In this document: piece by piece, positions 21,901-32,800 of the stretch
How positions within the stretch are numbered: the first letter of the stretch is position 1
How the letters are laid out: every line of letters begins with the position of its first letter
From: Sipunculus nudus
Lineage: Eukaryota > Annelida > Sipuncula > Golfingiida > Sipunculidae
Direction of reading: 5' to 3'
NCBI GenBank assembly: GCA_026874595.1
Contig: CM049309.1
Location: 23,937,033-24,001,032, forward strand
Length of the DNA stretch: 64,000 nt
The notes under the pieces: model-generated
What the model was told of the DNA's origin: nothing
Database searches by the model: none
The model's input: only the letters and a program-made list of their open reading frames with translations
Translations under genes and position numbers: made by a program

Positions 21901-24521
21901 TTATGAGTCTTTCCTTAACTTTACCACCTATCTGCACAGGATTTTCCTGTTGTCAACTTGTTACTGACTGTTGCTTCATTATGAATACTTTTATGTAAAA
22001 TTGGCCTGATCATATTGTGAATTTCTGTACAAAGTTTGGCTTGAGTGTCAATCGGACATCTTCTTTCAGTTTTGAATTGTTGAAGGGATGAAATATATAA
22101 AAGCTGCATAATATATACACACAAAGAAATCATTACAATGTCTTTTTTCCTGTTTCAGCTATCAGAAGTTTGCTAAAGGCAAAAACTTATCAAATGCAAG
22201 CAATGTTGATCTAGACTGCATTTTTGGAAGAAGAAAGAGCAAATCTGTGCCCAACACTCCAGATGTTCAGTCAGAGGTGAATATTTACCCAGGACTTTAC
22301 TCAGTCGGACAATGTAGGGGTTCTGTATGGTTAGTGAACACCATGAAAGTACATCAGGAGTTCACTCTGAATGTTGTAGTTCCTTTAACAGATCAACAGT
22401 CATGGAAACCACCAGAAAATGAAGTTCTTGATGCATAGACAGTTTTTCAGGTGTACTCAGGTTACACAGACTTGGGTCCTGTACATTTGGTCATCTAATG
22501 GTTTTTCATAGAGTTAAGTTTGTTTAGGCTTTAAATGTTATTTGACCATAGTGATAAACATTGTAAATTGTGAGGTGATAGCATGGATACATTGACTGGA
22601 ATTTAATGTGATTTGCAATATCTTACATTATGGCTGGTTAAAAGAACCTTGTTTTATTTGTACTTTCATTGTATCTTTTATGGTTTCCATTTTACACCTA
22701 CTGAACTCTCAACTCCATTAATAACTTTGTTATGAATTTAACAAATGAACAGGAATAAAATGGTCATGGGTTTGATTCTCATACGGAGTGATTCAACTTT
22801 TTTTGTACATTCATTTTCTACATCTGTCAACAATCAACCATCATGGCTATTCATACATCTCTATATTTATTATTTAGGAATTAATAGGCCTCTCTCAGGA
22901 TTAGGCACAAATTAATGGCTATCAAGACAAACTATATTCTAAGTCCCAGAAGTACTAAAGATGGTTATTAATTGGCCGTAAAAATAAAAATAGAATTTAC
23001 ATTTATTATGTCATCTGCATACCAAATCATAGATGGTAATTGAGGTATTTAACTGAAAATTAGATTAAATCTCAGTGAAATTACTCTTATCATTTACCAA
23101 AATCAACAAATGGTACACCTAAACTACAAGATCAGAGTAGATGATTACATTGAACAAGGCTACAAAATCATTGCAAAGTATCAGTGCTAATGGGGTTAAT
23201 CTGAAAAAGAATAAATAAAGAAACCATTGAATTAATGGTCATTTGAATGGATCATAAGTTCTCAATTGACATTTGTTTAAATAATTAGTTATGCAAGACC
23301 AATACTACAACCTGTTTTGCAAAGTTTGCTATTATTCAAATCTGCAGTACCCCACTTCTATTGGTCAGAACACTGTTGCCCCCTGTGCAGTGCCTGCACA
23401 TGACAAAGCAGAATGACCACAGCACAAGGAGTGGATAGCATTTGCACCTGATCATGTATTTTAAGATACTTTCATGCGAAAAAATAACTTTATTAAAAAA
23501 TATTTTCAAAATTTTTGTTGTGGATATCTTCAAGATTAAATCTTCAAAAATATAGAATATTTGTTAACCCTATAAAGTATTGTATAAACTTTCCTCAAAT
23601 TGGATTCAACTATTGTTACAACCAAGTTCTTGGAGGACCTTTTATCTTCTTGGTCAAATCTAGAAGGCAGCCTGTTTTAAAGGGGTTATGCCCAATGTCT
23701 GATGATACCTACTGATGCCAGAAATATCTAGTTAAATTCATGTGCTAAATAACACCTAAAAATGTTGAGGATCATGGTTTTAATTATCAGATTTCAAGTG
23801 TGTTATTAGGGTAAATTCAATATGAAAGATTATTGATGCATGTTGTTTTCTGCTTCAGGCAAGTTCAGATGCAGAAAGTGTAGTATCAGAGCCAGAACGA
23901 ACCCATGGCATAATGACCACCACAAGCACAATGAGTGTGCAGGAATACTTTGCACAGAAAATGGCTGCTTTAAGAGGTGGCGGTGGAAACAAGACAAATC
24001 CTGAACAACAAGAGAGTAACACATCAGATGACACCACACAAGAGCAAGAAAGTCAGGTGTCAGAGCAAGACAGAGAGGAATTTCAGGCATCAGACTCTGG
24101 CAGAGAAAAAAAGAAGAAAAGTAAGAAAAAGAAACAGAAGAATGATAAAAAGAGGAAAGTTTCAGTGGAAGATGAAGATAAAACCAGCAGTGATGGTGAA
24201 GTTATGAAGAAGGCAAAGTTAGAGACTCCACTTGTGGAAACAACTGGGGCAGATATATCTAATCGTAAAAGTAAAAAGAAGAAAAAGAAGCAGAAAGAGA
24301 AAAGGCAAGATAAGGGAGAGGATGTAACGTCAGAAACATATGAAGTAATAACTAAAGCAGAATCTGACAGAGAAGCTGAAAACACAGTCTGTAAAAAGAA
24401 AAAGAAGAAAAGGAAAAAAGATAAAGAAGATGAGCAGAGATATTCTAGTAAGCAAAAAGGTTTTCCTGGTTCTAATCTTGGTGAAGTGACTGGTTATGGT
24501 TTAGGATTACATCAGCAGTAG
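18463..24521 (+). CDS. PINX1: PINX1-like G-patch nucleolar protein (telomerase/TRF1 interactor), four coding exons, 5' exon not found
   Basis: Coding exons are 18463-18585, 21489-21651, 22159-22276 and 23859-24521 (stop TAG), giving 355 codons that join in frame through AG/GT boundaries. In the family, PINX1 is a nucleolar protein that binds TRF1 and the telomerase catalytic subunit and also acts in rRNA processing. Visible domains in order: a G-patch (KFGQRMLEKMGW then GKGLGA), a conserved NWVAHQDDF segment, the HYQKFAKGKNLS..DLDCIFGRRKSK block, a telomerase-inhibitory-type segment (SVQEYFAQKMAAL), and a C-terminal tail with several Lys-rich runs (KKKKSKKKKQK, KSKKKKKKQK) typical of nucleolar proteins. 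The usual N-terminal RRKQKW segment is missing because the first exon begins in phase (needs one preceding base, G, to make GAT). Human PINX1 is about 328 residues; with about 20 missing residues this one would be near 375, longer in the Lys-rich tail. The next gene converges from the other strand. Confidence 0.93.
18885..18939. repeat. TA microsatellite
   Basis: Uninterrupted (TA)n in the first recognised PINX1 intron. Confidence 0.9.
18990..20570 (+). mobile_element. Family A-type element with a different interior
   Basis: The head is TAACAAGTGACCCATGGGTC and CAGCTGACTGGG; the tail is TCAGTCAGCTGAGCCAAAAA. The interior is not the GGTGGCGCCACC monomer but two to three copies of a roughly 330-bp unit with CTGCAAAACTGTGGCC and CGCCCCCTAGCGGCC. 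It shows shared termini with different payloads. Confidence 0.65.
20900..21189 (-). mobile_element. Family A fragment, minus orientation
   Basis: Reads inward from CTGAGCTATAGCG to GAGCATCATGACCCCTGGGT (head of family A, inverted); short, lacking full monomers. Confidence 0.6.
21489..21651 (+). CDS. PINX1: PINX1 exon, NWVAHQDDF segment
   Basis: The acceptor follows a long T run (GTTTTTAG); the donor is CA|GTAAGT, close to consensus. It carries the family block NWVAHQDDFNALLANL and a low-complexity acidic/polar linker, and ends in phase 2. Confidence 0.93.
21652..22158 (+). other. PINX1 intron
   Basis: Unique-looking AT-rich intron with no repeat or coding signal that I can support. Confidence 0.7.
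22159..22276 (+). CDS. PINX1: PINX1 exon, DLDCIFGRRKSK segment
   Basis: The acceptor is TGTTTCAG; the donor is GAG|GTGAAT. It carries the conserved HYQKFAKGKNLS and DLDCIFGRRKSK blocks that match vertebrate PINX1 nearly residue for residue. It ends in phase 0. Reading on into the intron gives an ORF to 22438, which would arise only if the intron were retained. Confidence 0.93.
22277..23858 (+). other. PINX1 intron with a possible SINE scrap
   Basis: AT-rich intron. Around 22765-22800 there is a pol III B-box-like stretch (GGGTTTGATTCTC) followed by a T run, which may be a degraded tRNA-derived SINE. Nothing else is recognisable. Confidence 0.55.
23859..24521 (+). CDS. PINX1: PINX1 last exon, telomerase-inhibitory-type segment and Lys-rich tail
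   Basis: The acceptor is CTGCTTCAG; the stop is TAG at 24519-24521. The exon encodes 220 residues: an acidic start (ASSDAESVVSEPE), the SVQEYFAQKMAAL block that marks the telomerase-binding segment in the family, acidic/Gln-rich spacers, and four basic runs of Lys that probably act as nucleolar localisation signals. The antisense ORF over the Lys-rich part is a compositional shadow. Confidence 0.93.
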   Translation, partial: ASSDAESVVSEPERTHGIMTTTSTMSVQEYFAQKMAALRGGGGNKTNPEQQESNTSDDTTQEQESQVSEQDREEFQASDSGREKKKKSKKKKQKNDKKRKVSVEDEDKTSSDGEVMKKAKLETPLVETTGADISNRKSKKKKKKQKEKRQDKGEDVTSETYEVITKAESDREAENTVCKKKKKKRKKDKEDEQRYSSKQKGFPGSNLGEVTGYGLGLHQQ

Positions 24522-24713
24522 ATTGTTATAGTTATTAGACTAATTAACAGTATAGTATTGGACTACATCAATGGTAACCGGGTAACAGTATAGTGTGCAC
24601 ATCATGGGCTGAAGAATTGTAGTGAATGCTGTTCCTACCTCATTATCATCTGACTATCCAACTGAAATGTTAAACCTGTTCTATAACTGAAAGATTATAA
24701 ATGTTATCATAAA

Positions 24714-24719
24714 AATAAA
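24714..24719 (+). terminator. Probable PINX1 polyadenylation signal AATAAA
   Basis: AATAAA lies about 190 bases after the PINX1 stop codon, the first canonical hexamer downstream and at a usual distance for a 3' UTR. Confidence 0.6.
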
Positions 24720-26458
24720 TATATTATCATCTCATTGTGATACCTTTTGTTCAGTGGTGTTGCTATGAATTAAGAAAAGTGTATGCATGGTCATATTAAT
24801 ATTTTAGCTCCGCTGACTTTCAGTCATGCTGATTTATAACAATCATCCTATTGTCTGTCATGCATTAGCAGGGCATCAATTGTAACCATTAGACCTAGAA
24901 ACCTCTCCGCATTCTCTTATTTAACAGGTCCAGGGAGGTCCTTGAAAAATTCTCCTTGGAAACCTGAATTCAGGCCGCTGACCTATATTGTCCTAAGGAT
25001 AAGGGGGCCTTTTTGTACACTCCACGGGTCCTGCAGACTGGTGGTGCCACCTGTATTATTCACGCATGTTTCCCTTTATTTTAGAGACTGCCAAATTACA
25101 TCAATGGTATGTGATTCAACTATGGTCTTATCTTGTGTCATTGAAGCCGCTTGTTTTTATTATATGCCCATTTTTGACAGAACTTATTATGTTACACCCA
25201 CAGTCTGTCCGTTTATTTTTAGTGTCAAAATGATAACTTGCCAGGGCTTTAATGGAACTTCACAAAACTCCAGAGAACTACTAAGAGCTGGATTACAAGC
25301 AAATTCAACACACAATGAAGTCGGAGTTCACCAGGATACCGGTGGGGTGTTATTGTGATAACTAACCAGGAATATGATTGGCTTTATTGAAACTGGACAG
25401 AAATATTAAGCTATTTGAAGTCTCACCTAAGTAGAGGTGGTCTGGTAAGCTGTTTGCTGTCTGGTACTAAGGGTGGACCAGTCCAAGCAGTCAAGTCCAT
25501 TTAAAAAATAAATTTATTAAAAAATTGTAAATGTAAATGTAATGTATTTCTTCATTAATAAATATATATTATACGTAAATAAAAAGTCCCCCTTCCACAT
25601 AGTTTTATCACTGTAATACTGGTACCAAAATATGAAGAAATAACACCCATTAGCAGATCCTACTTGTTTCAGTTAAACACTTATAACTGATTAGAATACA
25701 TTCAAATGGCTTCTGTGTTTCCAGCATTTTCTTGTTCTCTATTCCCTCCTTGCCAAAATGGGCCCCTTTAGTCCTAAGGATAACCAATAAGATTATACAA
25801 GGTAAAGCAAAAATAAATTTATGAAAAAAATCTGACCTGCCACCATTTCCTACCTGTCTTCATAGGCCTTGAAATTCTATGTCTAAACATGCCAGAATAA
25901 AAGTTCTACCTGTGGTTCTTGGACATTTATTGTGATTATTAAGTGTTTATTCATAAGCTACCTATAAAAGATCACTGTCCGAAACCATGGTTGCATTTTG
26001 AAAATTATCCGTTATCACCATAAACAAATGTACCAATAGCTCAAGCTCATGGGGGGGACCAGTCCCTACTGGTTCAGTCCAGGGATAGGTGGACCAGTAT
26101 TTTGTGATGCCGGCCCAGTCTGGTGCATACCAGTTCGGTCCAGGGATAGGCGGTCTGGTATTTTGTTGCTGGTCCAGCATAAAATTTTGGACTGAACTGG
26201 TCCAAGCTGGGTCTGCAACTCTACACCTAAGTGCAATTCCTGGGAAAATTCATGCAGATGTTATGAGGTAGGGGTTACCAGACATAGTGCCGTGATGACT
26301 TTGCAAAAATCTGATTTATTTCATGAAATGAATAACAATGGTCTGAATTTAAATCTTAGCAAATCTACCAATAATTAAAGAAGTCACAAGAGACAAGACT
26401 GGTGTATTATGCCAGTTGTGGTGCTGATGTTGATCATGACTTGTTTCATCAGTTGAAG

Positions 26459-26549
26459 ATGCATGCATGCATGCATGCATCCATACATACATACATAGAT
26501 ACATGCATACATACATACATAGATACATACATACATACATAGATAGATA

Positions 26550-26582
<33 letters not shown>
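26459..26582. repeat. Compound microsatellite (ATGC)n(ATAC)n(GATA)n(AC)n
   Basis: Successive GCAT, CATA, TAGA and AC runs; overlapping open frames on both strands come from the repeat. Confidence 0.95.
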
Positions 26583-29379
26583 CAGTCAGCAGGCAATATT
26601 TGAACTTGTCAAACCAGTTCTTCAGAAATCTTATACATCTCTTGTACAACCTGTACAGACCAGACATGTTTGGATTAAGTCTTCATATATGTGGGACCCA
26701 TTGCTTTTAAGCAAGCACCCTGTCAAATGTGGTATCAGAAGGTCAAAGGTCAAGATCACATGTGAACTCTAATTTTGTTTTTGATGATAAAATTCCTTTT
26801 GTGTTTCACAACTTGTGGATGTTAGGCTATAAAGTCATACTAGTCAGCTGAGCATCATGACCCATGGGTTTCTTGATATCTCTGCAAAAGCATGATATCA
26901 TTTTGAATATTTATAATGAAAGGTACAATTTAGTGATCATCTTGACATCTTCACACCAGCTAAAATCAGAGCCTTGATTTCTGGGTCTCCATCGTTCTTC
27001 AGTATTTCCAGTTATTGCATATTCCCCAAGTACAGTATACACATTTGCCTGTGAAGTTCGCTGTGGAGGCAAGAAGGCGAGGCAAAAGTTTCAGTATAGC
27101 GAACCTGTGAGCTTTTGCGATGGCGCAATGTCATGTCCGCTGTCATCCTTGCTTTAACCAATGATAACTCAAAAACTGTCAAAGCTAGCAGCACCAGATT
27201 TTATGGAAGAATCAGTCTCATGTCAAACTCTATTTGATTGAGCTTATCTTCTTGGCTGTCTGCATTTACTTAGATTTCACAGAGAAAAAGCTAAAAAAAA
27301 CCTATAAAAATCTTCTCCTCTGAAATCATCAAGTCAAATTGTTCAATATTTCACAGAAATAATCCCAGAAACAATCTTTCTTAAGTTTGTTTGAATGGTT
27401 TCAGTACATTGTTTTTTTGCCGAGTAATGAGAAGCTGAACTTTGTTATTGGTGAAAATGCATACTAAAATTACAATCTCAGAAATGGTTGATGCTATCAT
27501 CACCAAAATTTATACAAATGTTGGTCACATGAGGCATATTTAAAAAAAGAATTATTGGTTGTGACACCTGCATCATCCTTTTTTGTATGGGGGTCATTGG
27601 TCATCAGTACATTAACCCATATTTTCTCAGGAACAGCAGAGGCTAGCATTCCCAAATTCTACACAAAAATAGGCCACATGTCATATGTGGAATTGAGCTT
27701 TTTGTGGCACCACCAGCATCAACTTACATTTAGTGAGGAAAATGCTATGAAACCTTTGAAAATCCATCCAAGTCATTCAGCCAAATTGCTCTGTACTTCA
27801 CAAAAATGATCCGAGAGATGAGCTCTCTCAAGTTTGTTTAAATGGGTTTTTTTTTGGTTCAATGAACTTTGGCAGAGTAACAGGACTTTGAAATTAAGTC
27901 ATATGGCCAAGTAAGTATAGTAACATTACAATTTCAGGACCTAGCATCACCAAGTTTTGTGCAATTGTTATCACATGACTCATATTTGAAATTGAGGTTT
28001 TTGTGTTGCCAACTACAACGACCTGTGTTTTTTTACACGTAAAAAATTTGTAATTTTAGCTTCTTTCAGCCACTACATTAGAAATGTTTTATGATGAAAC
28101 TGTCAAACGAATGGTTAAATTTTTCGCAAACGTAATCTTACTGTGATGGTCTCTCATTTGTATAAAATAAATCTGGTTCATTGATTTTTTGGATCATACT
28201 CATAGGAAGCCGAAGTTGGTCTTGTGGCCAAGTAAACCTATTTATCAGTCTGAGGGGATGCAAAAGTCTGTTGTTCCAAATTCTGTATCATTACAGAAAA
28301 ATGACTCTTAGGTGGCCCTGAATTATTGGACCTATGTCTTTAGACCACATTACCACATTGACTGATTATGGCTTTCTTTAACACAAGACTGGTTGTGCCA
28401 CTTACAATGATTTTTGCACAGTGTATGTACCTGCTTATTGTATCCCCAGACAAAGTCCACCCACCGCAGCTGAAGATAATCTTGTTTGCGCGATAACTAG
28501 AATAATATTTCACGGATCTTTACCAAACTTGATATGTGCGTAGATATGGATAAGATGATGAAGTCCATTTAAAATGGGGTTACGACCTTTACTAGGAGAG
28601 TGACCTTGACCTTGAAATATTGATTTTTGGGGAAAATCACAAAAATTCTTAAATATCTCATGAAATCTTGCATGGATTAATCCAAAAATCAAATTTACTG
28701 TAGATCTATGATAGCATTGTCATGTACTGGAAACTGGTTGAAGGCTATAATTGTTTTGGGGTTTCATGCATCTGTGCATTTAGCCCAAGAGAAGTTTGAA
28801 GTATCTGCCTGAAATTTTGCATGTCCGTACATCTTTGATGGCTTCTCGTACACAAGATTGGTGATGCCACCTAAAATCATTTTGTGTTGTGTATTTCCAT
28901 GCCAGTATTTCAGAAGTGACGTTTGTGTAATTAGTTATACTCGGGTTCATAATGTTTAGTACTTGCATTGTACATATACATGTCACATGTGTACCTAAAG
29001 AGTTATGGTCCAGCATGGAAGCATAATACCTGATGTAAATCCCATGCACAGGATAGCATAAGGCCTGTTGGCTTTGTTTCAGAATTTAGTTGTAAAGTTG
29101 TTAGCTAGGAGAGACCAAATTTCAGGCCTTTACAGAAGTTCTGTAGGACCACATGACCTATATGGTTTGATGAGAAGTACTCATCTCTGTGCTCATAGCA
29201 ATGATCAATGTTCAGCACTTATTTTTGCATTAATTTCTGTATTCCTTAGGAATATAATACAGGAGACCAATATGGAGTGATTTAAAGAAAACTTGAGCAT
29301 TAATGTTAAAATTTTAAATTTTGTTTAACCTTTATGCACAACAGTGTTAAGATCAGTTTTCTTTGTGAGGGCAGGGACA

Positions 29380-29385
29380 TTTATT
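29380..29385 (-). terminator. Probable CCDC178-like polyadenylation signal
   Basis: AATAAA on the minus strand (TTTATT on plus) about 180 bases past the stop, within an AT-rich 3' UTR-like stretch. Confidence 0.5.
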
Positions 29386-29563
29386 TACAAGAACTTCTGT
29401 ACATTGGCAAATAATATACAAGCATATATATACAGTCAATACCTGTAACCAAACAAGTTTTTAGATTTTAAAATCAATATAGAATTAGGTATTTTAATTA
29501 TATAAATAAATAATTAAAAATATTAGCTGTTTTAAGTAGAAGTATGAATGCTAGTTGTATAAT

Positions 29564-29839
29564 TTAAGCAGTTATAGTGGTGGTAGCCTGTCCAAGTTTC
29601 TGTTCTCTCTCCACTTTTTCCATGGCCAGTTTGTGTGCCACATTACCCTGCATTTGATCTTTTAAAAACTGGCTGATATGATCGAGAGCATTGTCCATTT
29701 CTGACTGGAGGTGGATGACTTTGGTGCTGTTTTGTCCTGACTCTCCTTCCATGCGAGACAGCTCACTCTGGTTGTACTGGCCTCTGTATTTGTAATATTC
29801 TAACATCGCTGTTCTCATCCGTTTCTGTAAACCCTGAAG
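29564..29839 (-). CDS. CCDC178: CCDC178-like exon 19 (stop codon)
   Basis: Acceptor TTGATTTCAG; it encodes 91 residues beginning LQGLQKRMRTAMLEYYKYRG, through a His/Met-containing coiled coil (DNALDHISQFLKDQM) to a Thr-rich end before the stop at 29564-29566. Confidence 0.9.
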   Translation of the reverse strand, partial: LQGLQKRMRTAMLEYYKYRGQYNQSELSRMEGESGQNSTKVIHLQSEMDNALDHISQFLKDQMQGNVAHKLAMEKVEREQKLGQATTTITA

Positions 29840-32800
29840 CTGAAATCAAGAAAATAGCTATAGTTAGTACCAGTACATGTTTGCATGTATTTTCATAATA
29901 TTTACATATATATAATATATATAATATATATATATATATATATGTGTGTGACTTTTTTTCAAACAAAAGCTTTCAAAGGCTGTGTCACAAAAAGGTCACT
30001 GACTGTCCATTGTCATAAACAATTATAAATACGTGATATTTAATATTATATCATATTACACAAAATTGGTGGAGCATCTGTATATAAACCTGAGACAAAG
30101 TATTTGTCATGGGGTAGAAGTTATAACAATTTCTTTCTGACAATTAACCTTTAGTTTCCAATAATATAGTCCAATTATATATTCTGGTTTGATAATTTCT
30201 ACATGGTTATAATAAAATAATAAAAATTACAATTATAAGTACCAAGGTCAATGAAGTAAACCATGAACTGAACTGCAAAGAGAGCAGAATAGATTTGGTT
30301 TGTAATTTGTGTTCCTGTTAGGCAAGATAGTTGTATGCTCTACACCATAAAATCTGCTTCTTTACTGAAACATCTTGATAAAGTCTACCTACACCTTAAC
30401 AGAGAGTGAAAGTGATGATAAAAGAGATAGAAAGTGATGATAACAGAGAGTTAAAGTTATAATAAAAAGAGGACACACCTGCTTAGCATCTTTTATTGAG
30501 GACTCCATCTTGACCCTCTCATCATATTTATTTGCATAGTGGTTCTTGAGCTCCATTAACTGGTTCTGTAGCCAGCGGTATTTGGAAGCCAGCTTCCTGT
30601 TCTTTGAGAGACTTTCCTTAAGTTCTTGCTGGGTAAAAAAAGGAAACAAGTGACCCATGGGTCATGATGCATAGCTGAATTTTACATGTATACAGGTGAT
30701 GCATGTAATTAATTATTGATGTTATGATCTGGTAAAAAATATTTGTAAAGGAACCTTGAACAATGGGTAGAATGACTTCCAGTGTGCTCAAAATCTTACC
30801 ATGTGAAATGTAGTTCTGGTGGTTGATGTGTAGGTCACCCTTTAACTCTGTGTCGGGAAAACAACAAGGTGAAGTGTTATTGTATGGCAAGGGGTGACCT
30901 ACTGTTAGTTAACGTATTGGAACATGCATTTTTGCCCATAGTGCTTACAAAATAGGTAACAGCAAGAAGATTTTACTAGGAACTCTCCAGATACTAAGTT
31001 AGAAGTTTCTACGTCAAACTGCTATGACTTGTGTCTATCTGACTTATTATTTGTTATAGGGAACTGAAATCATGTTTCACAAAGCTCACAGAATACAGGT
31101 CAGTGTTCTTATTTTGGATGTCAAAGGAGACATTACAATGACATCTGCCAGAAGCTAGCAGAATATAGGTCACCATGACCTAATTTCAGGTATCAGAGGA
31201 GATTAACCTAGGACCTCCCTGGATTTACATGCAATTTTCTATGTTCAGGAGCCGTAAAACGGTCAAAAGTAGGTCAACCAGGACGAAACGCGAACTCGAT
31301 CTGTAACTGGTCTATATCTGCCCACACACCAAAAATCAGGCCAATATCTGCAGGCACTGTGAAAAAAAGTCCGTACATGTGTATTTGTCATGAATATTTC
31401 TAATTTTCAAGAAATTTTCTAAGTTAAGGAGCCGTAAAACGGTCAAAAGTAGGTCAACCGGGACGAAACGCGAACTCGATCTGTAACTGGTCTATATCTG
31501 CCCACACACCAAAAATCAGGCCAATATCTGAAGGCATTGCGAAAAAAAGTCCATACATGTGTATCTGTCATGAATATTTCTATGTTTTCATGAAAATTTC
31601 TAAGTTTAGGAGCCGTAAAACGGTCAAAATTAGGTCAACCGGGAGGAAACGCAAACTCGATCTGTAACTGGTCTATATCTGCCATCACACCAAAAATCAG
31701 GCCAATATCTGCAGGCACTGCGAAAAAAAGTCCGTACATGTGTATTTGTCATGAAATTTCAAATTTTTCATGAAATTTTCTATGTTCAGGAGCCGTAAAA
31801 CGGTCAAAAGTAGGTCAACCAGGACAAAACGCGAACTTGATCTGTAACTGGTCTATATCTGCCCACACACCAAAAATCAGGCCAATATCTGAAGGCATTG
31901 CGAAAAAAAGTCCGTACATGTGTATCTGTCATGAATATTTCTATTTTTCATGAAATTTTCTATGTTCAGGAGCCGTAAAACGGTCAAAAATAGGTCAACC
32001 GGGACAAAACGCAAACTCGATCTGTAACTGGTCTATATCTGCCCACACACCAAAAATCAGGCCAATATCTGCAGGCACTGCGAAAAAAAGTCCGTACATG
32101 TGTATTTGTCATGAAATTTCATATTTTTTATGAAATTTTCTATGTTCAGGAGCCGTAAAACGATCGAAAGTAGGTCAACCAGGACGAAACGCGAACTCGA
32201 TCTGTAACTGGTCTATATCTGCTTACATACCAAAAATCAGGTCAATATCTGCAGGCATTGCGAAAAAAAGTCCGTACATGTGTATCTGTCATGAATATTT
32301 CTATTTTTCATGAAATTTTCTAAGTTAAGGAGCCGTAAAACGGTCAAAAGTAGGTCAACCGGGACGAAACGCGAACTCGATCTGTAACTGGGATATATCT
32401 GCCCACACACCAAAAATCAGGCCAATATCTGCAGGCATTGCGAAAAAAAGCCCGTACAACTGTTTGATTTCGGAAGGACGGAAGGACAGGAGGACGGGAG
32501 GACGGAAGGACGGAATGACGGACATGGGTAATACTATATGCCCCGGCCACTTTGTGGCGGGGGCATAAAAATGTGTAAAAAATAGAAAATACTGGTGACA
32601 CCACCAGTCTACAGGAATTGATTAAACACTATTTGATCAATATGTTTGAAATAATCATAGCATTCAATGCATTAATTATTCAGATGCTGGAGCTTTTGTA
32701 TCAAATTTTTTAATTGTTCTGGGGGTACTAACAAGCCCCACAGCTCAGAGGATATAGGTCACATTGATCTAAATTCAGGTTTCCAAGGGGATTTTTTTAT

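Larger units (their letters stand above)
24522..29379. other. Intergenic region between convergent PINX1 and CCDC178-like genes
   Basis: Contains a minus-strand family A fragment (about 24806-25075, GGTGGTGCCACC), a GGTCCAG-rich local duplication (about 26045-26215, two ~75-bp copies), a compound microsatellite (26459-26582), a family A head in minus orientation (about 26841-26880) and diverged repeat-like DNA to about 28900. No gene is supported. Confidence 0.6.

Noticed and set aside
22247-22438. Separate small gene
   Set aside because: It is PINX1 exon 22159-22276 read on into the intron.
24083-24385. 100-codon open frame on the minus strand
   Set aside because: Antisense shadow of the Lys-rich last exon of PINX1 (poly-Phe/Ser composition).
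24942-25358. 138-codon plus-strand frame
   Set aside because: Its first third is family A repeat sequence read backwards; the rest shows no motif.
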